Shown: positions 35,001 to 44,632 of the stretch, piece by piece
Layout of the letters: every line of letters starts with the position of its first letter
Position numbering within the stretch: the first letter of the stretch is position 1
Assembly (NCBI GenBank): GCA_966211335.1
Contig: CBIHNF010000004.1
Span: 124,001-188,000 of the forward strand
Source: JAPWJZ01 sp966211335
GTDB lineage: Bacteria > Pseudomonadota > Alphaproteobacteria > Micavibrionales > UBA2020
Length of the DNA stretch: 64,000 nucleotides
Reading direction: 5' to 3'
The notes under the pieces: model-generated
Database searches by the model: none
Seen by the model: only the letters and a program-made list of their open reading frames with translations
What the model was told of the DNA's origin: nothing
Position numbers and translations under genes: made by a program

Positions 35001-35393
35001 ATGAAAAAAGTCCTCCTGACCGCAGCCCTGCTGTCCTTCGTACTCGCAGCTCCGGCCGCTTTCGCCGCTGATACCGAGTTCAAAACGACGACAGAAGTCT
35101 CCAAAGACAAAGACGGCGATTCCAAAGCCGAAACGACAACCACGTCGAAAGACGCCAACGGCACCGAAACCAAAGACGAAAAATCGGTAAAAGTTGACGC
35201 TGACGACAACGGCGACTTCAAGAAGACGACCGAAATCGAATCCAAAACGGATCCGAAAGGCCTCTTCAACACCAAAAAATCCACGACCAAAGAAGTGGTC
35301 GAGAAAAAAGACGGTAAGATCACGACTGAAGTGAAGAAAAAAGTCGATGGCGATACCGTTGAAGATTCCAAAACCGAAAAGCCCGCAGAATAA
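35001..35393 (+). CDS. Exported Lys/Thr/Asp-rich repetitive protein
   Basis: A 130-residue protein with a signal peptide (cleavage AFA-AD) and a highly charged mature part in which TTTEVSKDKDGDSKAE-like units recur. AAGGA lies ten bases before the ATG. The composition suggests an unfolded, cation-binding periplasmic protein. The 234 bases upstream hold no other gene and no obvious regulatory motif. A terminator follows. Confidence 0.6.
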   Translation: MKKVLLTAALLSFVLAAPAAFAADTEFKTTTEVSKDKDGDSKAETTTTSKDANGTETKDEKSVKVDADDNGDFKKTTEIESKTDPKGLFNTKKSTTKEVVEKKDGKITTEVKKKVDGDTVEDSKTEKPAE

Positions 35394-35410
35394 CTTCTGC
35401 CAGCGATTTG

Positions 35411-35448
35411 ACAAAAAACACGCCGGAGCAATCCGGCGTGTTTTTTTA
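35411..35448 (+). terminator. Rho-independent terminator
   Basis: ACAAAAAACACGCCGGA, GCAA loop, TCCGGCGTGTTTTTTT, directly behind the Lys/Thr-rich protein gene. Confidence 0.88.
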
Positions 35449-35496
35449 ATATACTCGGATTTGCAATTCTCCACGCCACCCGCTAAAGAGGACACC

Positions 35497-36228
35497 ATGC
35501 CAGCCTTCGTCCGCCTACCCCTCGCCATTCTGCTTCTGGCACTACTGTTCGCAAGTCCGGTCGCTCAAGCGGCAAACAATCTCTGCACCGCCGGCAACGA
35601 TCAGCTCTATGCCGCAGGCGACAGCACGGCGACCTGGACGCAGGAAGACCTTGCCAAGGGCCGCGTCAGCAACGCCTGCGCCAGCCTTGTGGGCACCGGC
35701 TTCGGTTTCTATGCCGCACTCAGCGGGCACATGAAGGCCGCCAGCGCCGATGCGGTGCTGAAACGCTTCGCGGCCATTTCCTCGCTGGCAGGCATGACTT
35801 ACTGGTCGGAAACCGATAACCGCAATGAAACGCTGGTGCGCAAGGCAGTCGCGCTGGACGGCCCGGGCGGCGCAACACGTGCCGACTTCACGCTGGCGGA
35901 AATCCGCAGTGGCAAAGAGCTGTATTTCAGCCAGACGGACAACCGCTCCGCCCGCCCCGTTGAATACCGCATGACGGCCAGTATGCAGAAATCGGGCAAG
36001 ATCGTCGTTTCGATTATCAACACCAGCGCCGTCTACTGGTCGGTGATCCCGGTGTTCAAGCCGCAGGCGCTGCAGTCGCTGTATGTGCTGAAGCCGATCG
36101 GCAACGGCCGCTATGGTTACTTCAGCCTCTCCGCCGTGCGCAGCGGCCTTGGCATCGCCGGCGCCAGCCAGCAGAAATCCACCCTCAACCGCGCCCGCGC
36201 CATGTACGCACATTTTGTGACCCCCTGA
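35497..36228 (+). CDS. Exported protein of unknown function
   Basis: A 243-residue protein with a signal peptide (LPLAILLLALLFASPVAQA). The mature part is predicted soluble and mixed alpha/beta, with no motif I recognise. The ATG at 35497 has AGAGG upstream; the frame runs back into the preceding gene, but only this start gives a signal peptide. A 252-base non-coding stretch follows. Confidence 0.65.
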   Translation: MPAFVRLPLAILLLALLFASPVAQAANNLCTAGNDQLYAAGDSTATWTQEDLAKGRVSNACASLVGTGFGFYAALSGHMKAASADAVLKRFAAISSLAGMTYWSETDNRNETLVRKAVALDGPGGATRADFTLAEIRSGKELYFSQTDNRSARPVEYRMTASMQKSGKIVVSIINTSAVYWSVIPVFKPQALQSLYVLKPIGNGRYGYFSLSAVRSGLGIAGASQQKSTLNRARAMYAHFVTP

Positions 36229-36480
36229 CCTGGCGAGAATGATTCGCAAGAAAAACGCGATCCGACCGTAAAACAGCCCAGCGCAAGATTGTTGCCCGCA
36301 TGAAGTCGATGCAAGAGTGTGAAAACCTAATCCCTTGATTTGCCGTGTTTGTGCGTTTGCACAATTTAACCAATTCATATTGTTGAGTTTTTTACTGGGC
36401 AAAGCGCAGATTTTCCGTACAATCTAAGGCTTAAGTCGGCCAATTTGAGCTGACACAAAATAAAAACGGCACGGTGTGGC

Positions 36481-37671
36481 ATGCAAAAAGACATCTCAAT
36501 CCTGGGCAATGTGACCCAGGCCGAAGAAGCGAATTTTACCGTTACGGAACGCGAAATCGCGCGCATCGCCCGCGAGCTTGACCGCCGCTTCCGCCCCCAG
36601 TTCGAGCGCCGCGAATTCATCTTCACCCTCGACGGTGACAGCATGAAATCATACCTGCCGGAAGGGCTGCACGACGATACCAACCTCATCAAAACGCAGC
36701 ATGTGCCGATTGCCTATAACGTTTGGCCCGCGCGCAGCAACCCTGACACCGCTGAAACCATCATCTGCCTCGGCGGCATCTACAACAGCGCGCGGCGTTT
36801 TGACTTTTTTGCGGAAGGCGCCGCTGAAAACTACAACATTATCGCGCTCGATTACCCCGGCAAGGGCCATAGCGGCAACTTCCGCATGCCCGGCGATTAC
36901 ACGCTGGAAAATTATGCCGAGGTCGTAAAAGAGCTTATCCGCGATGCGTCGCCGAACGGAAGATATCATCTGCTCGGCCACAGCCACGGTAGCAAAGTTA
37001 TTTACGCCATGGTGGAAAGCGGCTTCAGCGATCCCAACTGGTCCGGCACCATCATCGGCGACATGCCGCCCGAAACGCCGGCGGGCCCGAAGCTGCGCCG
37101 CGCCTGGCGCAACCGGGAACGCCCAGCATCTGCCACCATGGAAGATGCCGTGCGCAAGCTGACAAACTTCCTTGCCGGCCACGGCGATCCCGTGGACCCG
37201 AACTTCGTCATCCACGACTTCAACCACGGGTTTGAAAAATTCACGCGCGAAGGTTTTGGCTGGGCCTATGATCCTAACTCCATGTACGGCTACGCTGACG
37301 AATACCTGAAACCCTACGACAAATGGCAGGCTTTTAAAGACATTCCCACACCCATCCTGTTGCTGGCCGGGGAGAAGAGCAATACAGCGACGCCGGATGT
37401 GGTGCAGAAAATGCTGGAAGTGCGTCCGGACATGTCGCTGCTGATGTATGAGGGCGTCGGCCATTACCCCGAACTGGTGACGCCGAAACGGATTGACGAA
37501 GTTGTCGCCTGGGTGACCCATTCTGACGCCATCAATGCGCCGCTGCGCGGCATTGTGCCTTCGGACCCGTCGGAAGATATGCGGCTGGCAATTGTGCAGG
37601 ACAACAAGCCGACCGCCGCGAAAACCCAAACCGCGACGCCCAAGCGCCGCGGCATGGGTGGCCCCGCCTGA
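36481..37671 (+). CDS. Alpha/beta hydrolase
   Basis: A 396-residue alpha/beta hydrolase fold protein with the nucleophile elbow LLGHSHGSKVIYAM, an acid in ILLLAGEKSN region and a late His in YEGVGHYPEL. An N-terminal extension of about 85 residues precedes the fold and a Pro/Arg-rich tail follows it. No signal peptide. Its last base overlaps the next gene (TGATG). Substrate unknown. Confidence 0.8.
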   Translation: MQKDISILGNVTQAEEANFTVTEREIARIARELDRRFRPQFERREFIFTLDGDSMKSYLPEGLHDDTNLIKTQHVPIAYNVWPARSNPDTAETIICLGGIYNSARRFDFFAEGAAENYNIIALDYPGKGHSGNFRMPGDYTLENYAEVVKELIRDASPNGRYHLLGHSHGSKVIYAMVESGFSDPNWSGTIIGDMPPETPAGPKLRRAWRNRERPASATMEDAVRKLTNFLAGHGDPVDPNFVIHDFNHGFEKFTREGFGWAYDPNSMYGYADEYLKPYDKWQAFKDIPTPILLLAGEKSNTATPDVVQKMLEVRPDMSLLMYEGVGHYPELVTPKRIDEVVAWVTHSDAINAPLRGIVPSDPSEDMRLAIVQDNKPTAAKTQTATPKRRGMGGPA

Positions 37672-38372
37672 TGCCGAAGCTGTCGACATTGCCGATCCTC
37701 TTCATTCCCGGTGCCTCCTCTGACGAGGCGAACTGGGAAGCGCAATGCGCCTATTTCAATGGCAGTGCCGTCAACCTGACCGCGCTCGATAACATCAGTG
37801 CCATGGGCGATGCCGTGCTGAAAGCCGCACCGCCGGAGTTTATTATCTGCGGCACCTCCATGGGCGGCTATGTCGCTTTTGATGTGCTGAAAAAAGCAGG
37901 CGGCCGTGTAAAGGCGGCTATCCTCTGCAACACCTCCGCCCGCGCCGATACGCCGGAGCGCCAGCGCCAGCGCCGCATGGAAATCAACGCCGGCGAAGAC
38001 GCCTATAAAGCGGCGCGTCTTGATGACAATCATTACGCCGCGTTCCTGAGCCCGAAAACGGCAACCGACAAGGCGTTGCTGGCGCGCCTTCGCGCCATTT
38101 CAGAACGCGTCGGCTATGGCACCTTCAAGCGCCACCAGCAGGCCTGCATGGACCGCGCGGAATCGCTTTCCTACCTCAAAGACATCAAGATGCCGGTGCT
38201 TGTCATCGGCGGCACGGACGACACGCTGATCCCCCCTGCCCTGCAGCGCGAAATTGCCGAGGGCATTGCGGGCGCGCAGCTGGCGCTGGTACCCGATACC
38301 GGACACATTACCAACATGGAAGCGCCAGTGGCGATGAACGCTGTCATTGAAAAATTCCTGGAGGCGGCATGA
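37671..38372 (+). CDS. Alpha/beta hydrolase (small)
   Basis: A 233-residue alpha/beta hydrolase. The nucleophile elbow is CGTSMGGYVAFDVL, the acid lies in VIGGTDDTLIPPAL and the His in VPDTGHITNMEAP. Typical length for the MhpC/esterase-like group. One-base overlap with the preceding hydrolase and four-base overlap with the HAD gene, so the three are co-translated. Confidence 0.83.
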   Translation: MPKLSTLPILFIPGASSDEANWEAQCAYFNGSAVNLTALDNISAMGDAVLKAAPPEFIICGTSMGGYVAFDVLKKAGGRVKAAILCNTSARADTPERQRQRRMEINAGEDAYKAARLDDNHYAAFLSPKTATDKALLARLRAISERVGYGTFKRHQQACMDRAESLSYLKDIKMPVLVIGGTDDTLIPPALQREIAEGIAGAQLALVPDTGHITNMEAPVAMNAVIEKFLEAA

Positions 38373-39127
38373 CCACGGAACCCATCAAGGAAGTGCTTTT
38401 CGACTGGGACGGCACCTGCGCCAATACCGAAGAGATCAGCGCCACTGTTACCCGCCGGGTTTTATCCGACTACGCCAACAGCGTTTTCGGCCGCCCGATG
38501 ACGGAGGCCATTGATGGCCTCGAAATGCGCGGCAAAGATTTTGGCCAGATCGCAAAGCAGTTCCAGAACGCCGTCAACGCCGGCCTGCCGGAAAACGCGC
38601 GGGTCACGCTGGATATTGAATATCTGCGCATCAACAAGCTGCGCCCCCTCAGCGCGGAAGCACTGCTTGACGCCCCACTCGCGACCGGAATCGGTGCCGC
38701 TTGGGCGGAATTGCAGGACGACATGGGCCTTGGGCTCGCCGTCGTCAGCAACAGCCCGCGTCTGCGCATCCAGCCGCTGCTGGAAAAACATGAATTTACG
38801 ACGCGAATTCCCGCCCAGCGCCTCTTCAGCGCGTTCGAGGATGTCGCGAAGCTGAAAGAAGACCCCGCGATTTATTTGCTGACGGCCCAAAAGCTTGGCA
38901 TTACGCCCGCTCAGGCCGCCGCCGTTGAAGACAGTGCCACCGGCATGCGCGCCGCGACGAGCGCCGGCATCGGCCTCCGCGTCGGCTTCACGGGCCTCGC
39001 CGGCAAGGAACAAGCCGAAGAGCTGAAACAGACGCTTCTGAACGAAGGCGCCCATATCGTCATCAACGATATGAAAGACCTCCCTCAAGCCATCCGCAAC
39101 TACCACCGCCGCAACCTCACACCTTGA
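38369..39127 (+). CDS. HAD family phosphatase
   Basis: A 252-residue haloacid dehalogenase-like hydrolase: motif I FDWDGTCANT, motif II VVSNSPRL, motif IV VEDSATGMRAATSAG. Similar to phosphoglycolate phosphatase/beta-phosphoglucomutase-like enzymes. Last gene of the three-gene operon and last chromosomal gene before the island border. Confidence 0.85.
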   Translation: MTTEPIKEVLFDWDGTCANTEEISATVTRRVLSDYANSVFGRPMTEAIDGLEMRGKDFGQIAKQFQNAVNAGLPENARVTLDIEYLRINKLRPLSAEALLDAPLATGIGAAWAELQDDMGLGLAVVSNSPRLRIQPLLEKHEFTTRIPAQRLFSAFEDVAKLKEDPAIYLLTAQKLGITPAQAAAVEDSATGMRAATSAGIGLRVGFTGLAGKEQAEELKQTLLNEGAHIVINDMKDLPQAIRNYHRRNLTP

Positions 39128-39145
39128 TGGCATGGGCCAGACGCA

Positions 39146-39172
39146 AAAAAACCGTCGTTAATAAAACGACGG
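39146..39172 (-). terminator. Rho-independent terminator facing left (orphan tRNA terminator)
   Basis: Stem CCGTCGTT / AACGACGG with an AATAA loop. The T-tract lies only on the minus strand (the A-run at 39145-39151), so it terminates transcription coming from the right. It is 33 bases beyond the tRNA-fMet 3' end and so looks like the original terminator of that tRNA gene. Confidence 0.75.
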
Positions 39173-39203
39173 CGCTAAAGCTATTTTAGGATTGTCTGAA
39201 AAG

Positions 39204-39252
<49 letters not shown>

Positions 39253-39412
39253 GAAACCTAGCTTCTTTAAGTATCTGATATTTCACAACGAAATATCAGG
39301 TTTCTTATACTGGGTAAGTACTGGGTAAGTCAAGTAAAGCCTCATTCATTCGAATTAGAATTTATGATGCAGGTAACCCCTTAGTCGCTAGACATAGATC
39401 TTACTTTCCCGC

Positions 39413-42337
39413 TTAAGACCAAGTGTCACCAAAAAGACCACTTATCTGCTCAAGTTTTTGAGGGAATTCTTTCTCGCACGTAATACCAAAATACGTCGCG
39501 GCGCGTGTCGCGCCCACGTATAGATATTTCTCGAATAAGTCGGGCTGACTTTCCACGAGTTTGTCTAAATCCACGAAGAAAACGGCCTCGAATTCAAGCC
39601 CTTTGATATGCTGGACGTTAAATACACGCACAGCACTGTCGCGTCCGCGCACCTGTCCGTCGGCGCAGGGAATGACTTGTATATTCTGATCCTCCAAGGC
39701 ACGTTTCAGCGCTTCGGCAACAGAGCGCACAGATTCTTCATCATTCACCAGAACGGCGACGGACGGCAGCTTGCCGAGGGATTTTTCGATCTCCTGAATA
39801 CGAGCGGCCAGCCATGCCGCCTGTGCCTCCCGATTATCGAGGTTTAACGCCAAGACAGGCGCAACGCCCTCGTTATCAGCATATTCTTCGGATATGTGGA
39901 CCTCGGCTACACCCTCGCCGGAAAGACCTATAATAGACTGCGCCAGGCGATGCAGGTGGTTACTGTGACGATAGGTTATAGAAATCCGTTCATCGGCGAT
40001 ACTGGGAACAGCCCATTTCACCTGATCTATGGAGCGCACCCCATAGTTTGTAAAACGCTGGTTGAAATCGCCACAGGCAAAGAAAGAACGTATGCGGGGT
40101 CGTGACAGCGCCGCCATGCAGGCAAGCTGAATTGGCGAGAAATCAGTGGCCTCATCAACAAGGACCTGCGTGTAATAAAGGTTCTGGAGGCGATCAAGTG
40201 TTTTCCGGGCTTCGTCGTCAGGAGTTCTGATCCCTACGATGAGATCGTCAGTATTTCGCAGCATAGCCAGAAGGATGATATCGACTTCCAGAGGATGAAT
40301 ATCAGTCGGTGCAAAGCCGTCCCCACGGTAGAGCCTTCCATCCTCCTGTTTTGCGCGCCGGTAGCGGCGGTAGCGGGTCGGAATTTTGTCAATATAGCCA
40401 CGCACCGGATTCACGAAGCGCCGGAGTGCTGACTGAACGATCAGGCTTTTGCCGACGTCTTTTGCAACATCTTCGCTAATGATTCTGTCGCCCAGCCATT
40501 CGATAATGCGTCCCGTAGAGCTGGCCTTGGGAACCTGCTTGCCCTGCGCGCGCGTTCTGGCATGCGTTCTGGACACAGCGATGTAACGTGCCATAGCGGC
40601 ATGACGCTTTGTACGAGGCGTTTCAATTTCTTCCTCGGTGTCCGCGTCCTCCTCGTCCGGGTCGTCATCGGATTCAGACAGGGAATCCATGAATACCGAC
40701 AGCTCATCAAGGAAAGAACGGTTCCTGTTAACCTGAAGGTTCAAAGTTTCCTGAAACTTCTTATCGGTCTCTTTCTTCCGCGTGTCGGCGGCTTCTTTGA
40801 TTTTTCCCGTCAATGCAGCGAGGGACGAGAACGTGGATGGCACGCTTTTGTCGTCAACATCCTTAATCGCCGAAAGAATTTTCCGGCCGATGTCTACGAC
40901 TTCGGATGCGTGGTTTTCCATCAGGCGCTCTGCGTCGACCTGCAGTTCCTTCCAAAATTCAGCTTTTTGCCATTGGTCAAAATCGCTAAAAAGACCGATC
41001 AGATCTTCTTCAGCCGCTCGTGCCAGTGTCGCCGCTGCATCCTTCATCACAAAACGGCCTTTATTCGCCCCTGATTTGAGAATCGGAAAATTATCGCGTG
41101 CCAGTTCTTCCCTGAAATCAGCCCAGGTTTTCACCTGATTGTCTGATGCCGGAATTTTCTCACGGCTACATGCCTCTTTGATGACAAGCTTTAGAAGTTC
41201 CGTAGGAGTAAACATGACCCAGTTGCTGGCGTGGCCCGTCTCTGCATTTGTCAGTGAAAGAAGCCGTTTTTCGTCGTCATCAAGGAAATTTGGATCGATC
41301 TTCTGGTTCAAACGCAGAATCAGAGTCGTTGTCTTTCCCGTACCTGGCGCACCCAAGATCATAAGCTGGCTGTCCAGCGGCAGGCGGAAAATCTTGTCCT
41401 GATATTCGTCAAGAACAGGCTGGTCGCGTAAATCCATTCGCTCAATAGTAACACGGCGTATCCCGTTTTTAATGTTTTCGGAAGCATTTCCTTCGTTGAG
41501 CAGAGCCTCCAAAAGGTTTTGATCTGTAATCTCCTCGTCACCAGCAGCCTGACGAAGAAACGCTCTCAAGGATTTGACGGTCCTTGCGTAACCTTCGCCT
41601 CTTATTTCTGCCCTGTGCGTATCCCATTCCCGGTTTTCGATTTTTGGAGAAAACCGTGCGTTTTCCAAAATGGTAACCGTTTGGCCGCTCGGCAGATCAT
41701 ATTCATCTCCGACAGGGATAGATGCCATGCGCCCCACGGGAGCTTTTAATGAAGTGAAACGGAGGTAAGGAGGCGAGCAATCCAACGAGTTATTGCGGGA
41801 GAAATAGTATGTGTCTCTTGTCCCATTTTTTCTTTCAACGACAACTCGGGCGAGTGCGGGTTCGGCGGCAATTCCTTCATATCCTGCCTTCAGATCTGCC
41901 CGTACACTTTGAAATTTTTGATCTGCGCTACCGTTCGTAAACGTATTATTGGCAATTTGTGTGGCTTCGCGTCTGGAGGGGGCGCTTTTCAAATACTCCC
42001 GTGCCCGACGTGCGATAACGGAAAAAGAGCCAAGGCATTCTTGAGCAAGTAACTTAATTTTTTCATCAACGGTTAACTCTGAATTTTTTTGCCCTGCGAG
42101 AAAGCATTCTTCCAATACCTGCTCTTCAGATTTAGCCAGTTCATCATTCGCAACGACTTCGGCGTTGAGGGCAAGAATGGCATCAAGCTGTGCCTGTTGT
42201 GGCTCATTGCTCCCGCCTTCCCAGCGGTTGACTGTGGCGAAAGAAACGCCCAGACGATTAGCCAGTTCATTTTGCGTTATGTTAAGTTTTGTCCGGATGG
42301 AGCGGATAGTCGAAGCAATGTTTTCTTTCTGGCTCAT
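39413..42337 (-). CDS. XRE HTH fused to UvrD/Rep-like helicase
   Basis: A 974-residue protein. Residues about 8-60 form an XRE helix-turn-helix (LNITQNELANRLGVSFATVNRWE). The helicase part has Walker A GAPGTGKT at 329-336, Walker B DEATD at 728-732, a QRF-type motif after it and a C-terminal motif (HIKGLEFEAVFFVDLD) typical of UvrD-like superfamily 1 enzymes. The region between the two ATPase motifs is a large acidic insert (about 470-600). The ATG at 42337 has AGGGTGA upstream. It is divergent from a DUF2075 nuclease-helicase gene; an autoregulating HTH on a defence helicase is unusual. Function in the island is probably nucleic-acid restriction (inference). Confidence 0.8.
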   Translation of the reverse strand: MSQKENIASTIRSIRTKLNITQNELANRLGVSFATVNRWEGGSNEPQQAQLDAILALNAEVVANDELAKSEEQVLEECFLAGQKNSELTVDEKIKLLAQECLGSFSVIARRAREYLKSAPSRREATQIANNTFTNGSADQKFQSVRADLKAGYEGIAAEPALARVVVERKNGTRDTYYFSRNNSLDCSPPYLRFTSLKAPVGRMASIPVGDEYDLPSGQTVTILENARFSPKIENREWDTHRAEIRGEGYARTVKSLRAFLRQAAGDEEITDQNLLEALLNEGNASENIKNGIRRVTIERMDLRDQPVLDEYQDKIFRLPLDSQLMILGAPGTGKTTTLILRLNQKIDPNFLDDDEKRLLSLTNAETGHASNWVMFTPTELLKLVIKEACSREKIPASDNQVKTWADFREELARDNFPILKSGANKGRFVMKDAAATLARAAEEDLIGLFSDFDQWQKAEFWKELQVDAERLMENHASEVVDIGRKILSAIKDVDDKSVPSTFSSLAALTGKIKEAADTRKKETDKKFQETLNLQVNRNRSFLDELSVFMDSLSESDDDPDEEDADTEEEIETPRTKRHAAMARYIAVSRTHARTRAQGKQVPKASSTGRIIEWLGDRIISEDVAKDVGKSLIVQSALRRFVNPVRGYIDKIPTRYRRYRRAKQEDGRLYRGDGFAPTDIHPLEVDIILLAMLRNTDDLIVGIRTPDDEARKTLDRLQNLYYTQVLVDEATDFSPIQLACMAALSRPRIRSFFACGDFNQRFTNYGVRSIDQVKWAVPSIADERISITYRHSNHLHRLAQSIIGLSGEGVAEVHISEEYADNEGVAPVLALNLDNREAQAAWLAARIQEIEKSLGKLPSVAVLVNDEESVRSVAEALKRALEDQNIQVIPCADGQVRGRDSAVRVFNVQHIKGLEFEAVFFVDLDKLVESQPDLFEKYLYVGATRAATYFGITCEKEFPQKLEQISGLFGDTWS

Positions 42338-42360
42338 AGCGAAAATCACCCTGTAAAAAT

Positions 42361-42388
42361 GTTATGTTTGATATGTATGCTATATAAC
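42361..42388. promoter_or_regulatory. Candidate operator of the XRE-helicase
   Basis: An imperfect palindrome, GTTAT ... ATAAC with an AT-rich centre, in the divergent promoter region just upstream of the HTH-helicase gene. Location suggests binding of its own HTH. A TATAAT at 42427-42432 on the plus strand could serve the other gene. Confidence 0.35.
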
Positions 42389-42423
42389 AATGATTGTCAA
42401 TTGAGAAAAATTATCCGCGTTTT

Positions 42424-42591
42424 ATGTATAATACCATGGCCTTCGCTTCCAAAGCTCTGTACAAAGAAATGATGATTAACCCCGCAATTCATCAGAGCAT
42501 AGTTAACATTATTAATCCCATTTTGAAGGCCGCTATCAATATATGCGTTTCCTGTTTCATGATGCTGACAATTGAGACAACTCTCCTATGA
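42424..42591 (+). CDS. Possible small leader ORF (55 aa)
   Basis: A short frame with a hydrophobic C-terminal half (ILKAAINICVSCFMMLTIE) whose stop overlaps the next start as ATGA. The overlap suggests coupling, but there is no Shine-Dalgarno and the ATG coincides with the likely -10 box, so it may be chance. Confidence 0.25.
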   Translation: MYNTMAFASKALYKEMMINPAIHQSIVNIINPILKAAINICVSCFMMLTIETTLL

Positions 42592-44582
42592 CAGCTTGTT
42601 ATCAAGACAGCCTGGAGAACTTCATCGGACAAGCTCCCGACCTTCTGATTGGCAAACTTACAATCGGGCTCGCAAGAGAGGGATTCGATACGAATACGCT
42701 GACAACATTTTCTTGGCAGCAAGAAATATCCGAGCTTCAGACATCTTTGCGTCAATTGACTCAACTTCTGCCCGATGTCACCCACTGGACGATCCTATTA
42801 GAGTATACAATACCGATAATTGGTCAGCGGGTGGACTGTGTTCTGCTTGCCCATGACGTCGTTTTCGTCATCGAATACAAAGGTGGACATTCAGCCAGTG
42901 CCCGATCGGCGCTGCTTCAGGCTCAGGAATATGCTCTTAACCTGCAGGATTTCCATGAGTCCTCACGCGGACGTTCTACAATACCTATAGCCGTAGGCGC
43001 CTTTAAAACATCTCTTCAGATAGAAACAATGTGCGAGCATCAGGGAGCCGCCCTCCCGCCCGCTCAGCTAGCCGACTTTATCGTTCGTGGCTATAAATTA
43101 TGGGGTGGAAAGAAAGCTAAAATTGAAGCTGACGCGTGGAATAACTCCCGATACTTCCCGGTTCCAACAATTATCGAGGCTGCTTCCTCCATCTATCGCA
43201 ATCATACAGTTAAAAACCTCGCCTATTCGCGCGCCGGCATCGACAATCTCGAGATCACTCAAAAGGCAGTCGTAGAATTGGTGCAGGATGCCAGACAGCG
43301 CAATGTAAAGAAGCTGATTGTCATCACAGGAGTGCCCGGAGCCGGAAAGACACTGGCTGGATTAAATGCGGTTCAGCAGGTTACCAGTCAGCTGAACCTA
43401 GAAACAGAACAGGCTTCATTTCTTTCAGGTAATTCTCCGCTGGTAGCAGTTCTTCAGACAGCTTTAAAGCGCGATATTGGATCCAGAAAAAAAGGAGTGG
43501 CGCGCTCGGTCCAGTCGAGGGTTCGGGAAGTTCACAGGTTTGTGCGGGATACTTATGAGTCCAATAGGCCACCTGCTGACCGGCTTATCATTTTCGACGA
43601 AGCTCAAAGGGCGTGGACCGCAGCGAAAAACAAAAAAAAATTCGGACGGGATATCTCCGAACCCGAAATGGTTCTTAAAATCATGGGCAGACATGAGGGT
43701 TGGGCTGTAATTATCGCGCTGGTCGGAGGAGGACAGGAAATCCATGGTGGAGAAGCTGGTTTGGCAGCATGGGGGGACGCAATAACAACCAATGGTGGCT
43801 GGGAAGTCATCACCTCTCCGGAAGCGGTCCTGGGAGGCCCTTCTGTTGCCGGCTCACGCCTGTTTAGAGAAGGACAGCAGGAGGCCGCAGCAATACAACT
43901 CGAACCTGCACTGCACCTTGCAATTTCGAAAAGATCCTTCGAAACTGAAGTAACAGCTGCCTGGGTTAACGCAGTACTGGATGGCAGAGTGGAAGAGGCA
44001 AAGTCACTTTCATCGGGCGGTCTGCCCATTTATCTAACCAGGAATCTTGGTGCCGCCAGAGCCTGGCTCCGCTTGAACACCGCAGGAAATCGCCGGGCTG
44101 GCCTGATTGCCAGTTCCGGCGCAACACGCCTTCGTACAGAAGGGGTCGAACCTCCGACTTTCAATTTTTTATCCGGCATCGACTACGTGAAGTGGTTTCT
44201 TGAGCCTTCAGGTAATTACCTGTCCTCAAATCAGCTGGAAGTTGCAATGAGTGAATTTGAGATGCAGGGACTGGAAATCGATCTAGCAGCACTCCTCTGG
44301 GGTGGAGATCTGGTTTTTCCAGAGGGGAAAGTAGTGACGAGAGTTCTAAAAAGAAGCAACTGGACTGTAGTCAGCGGCAGGGGAGATCCTCAGGCGTCAG
44401 CTGACGATCCACGAATAAGGATACAGAACAAGTATCGCGTGTTGCTTACACGCTTCCGTAAAAGCATGGTTATATTTGTTCCTCAGGGAATCAAAGACGA
44501 TTCAACCTGCGCATCTGAAGATTTTGATAGCGTTTACGACTATTTACGGAGTTGCGGCATTCGAGATCTTCCCGGAGAATAA
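42588..44582 (+). CDS. PD-(D/E)XK nuclease-like domain fused to DUF2075 helicase
   Basis: A 664-residue protein. The N-terminal part has a restriction-endonuclease-like core: Asp83 in GQRVDCVLL and Glu96-Tyr-Lys98 in VIEYKG. The C-terminal part is a DUF2075/Schlafen-3-like P-loop NTPase with Walker A GVPGAGKT (248-255), Walker B FDEAQRAW (Asp337-Glu338) and a late motif YRVLLTRFRKSMVIFVP. Such nuclease-helicase fusions are common in defence islands. It is divergent from the XRE-helicase; the two may form one system. Confidence 0.8.
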   Translation: MTACYQDSLENFIGQAPDLLIGKLTIGLAREGFDTNTLTTFSWQQEISELQTSLRQLTQLLPDVTHWTILLEYTIPIIGQRVDCVLLAHDVVFVIEYKGGHSASARSALLQAQEYALNLQDFHESSRGRSTIPIAVGAFKTSLQIETMCEHQGAALPPAQLADFIVRGYKLWGGKKAKIEADAWNNSRYFPVPTIIEAASSIYRNHTVKNLAYSRAGIDNLEITQKAVVELVQDARQRNVKKLIVITGVPGAGKTLAGLNAVQQVTSQLNLETEQASFLSGNSPLVAVLQTALKRDIGSRKKGVARSVQSRVREVHRFVRDTYESNRPPADRLIIFDEAQRAWTAAKNKKKFGRDISEPEMVLKIMGRHEGWAVIIALVGGGQEIHGGEAGLAAWGDAITTNGGWEVITSPEAVLGGPSVAGSRLFREGQQEAAAIQLEPALHLAISKRSFETEVTAAWVNAVLDGRVEEAKSLSSGGLPIYLTRNLGAARAWLRLNTAGNRRAGLIASSGATRLRTEGVEPPTFNFLSGIDYVKWFLEPSGNYLSSNQLEVAMSEFEMQGLEIDLAALLWGGDLVFPEGKVVTRVLKRSNWTVVSGRGDPQASADDPRIRIQNKYRVLLTRFRKSMVIFVPQGIKDDSTCASEDFDSVYDYLRSCGIRDLPGE

Positions 44583-44632
44583 CAAATTCAGATTCTGCCT
44601 AGGAACATTTTCTCTTCACAGTTCGTAGACCT

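Noticed and set aside
39146..39172. Terminator of the HAD phosphatase operon
   Set aside because: The T-tract is only on the minus strand; on the plus strand the stem is followed by CGCTAAAG, so it serves leftward transcription.
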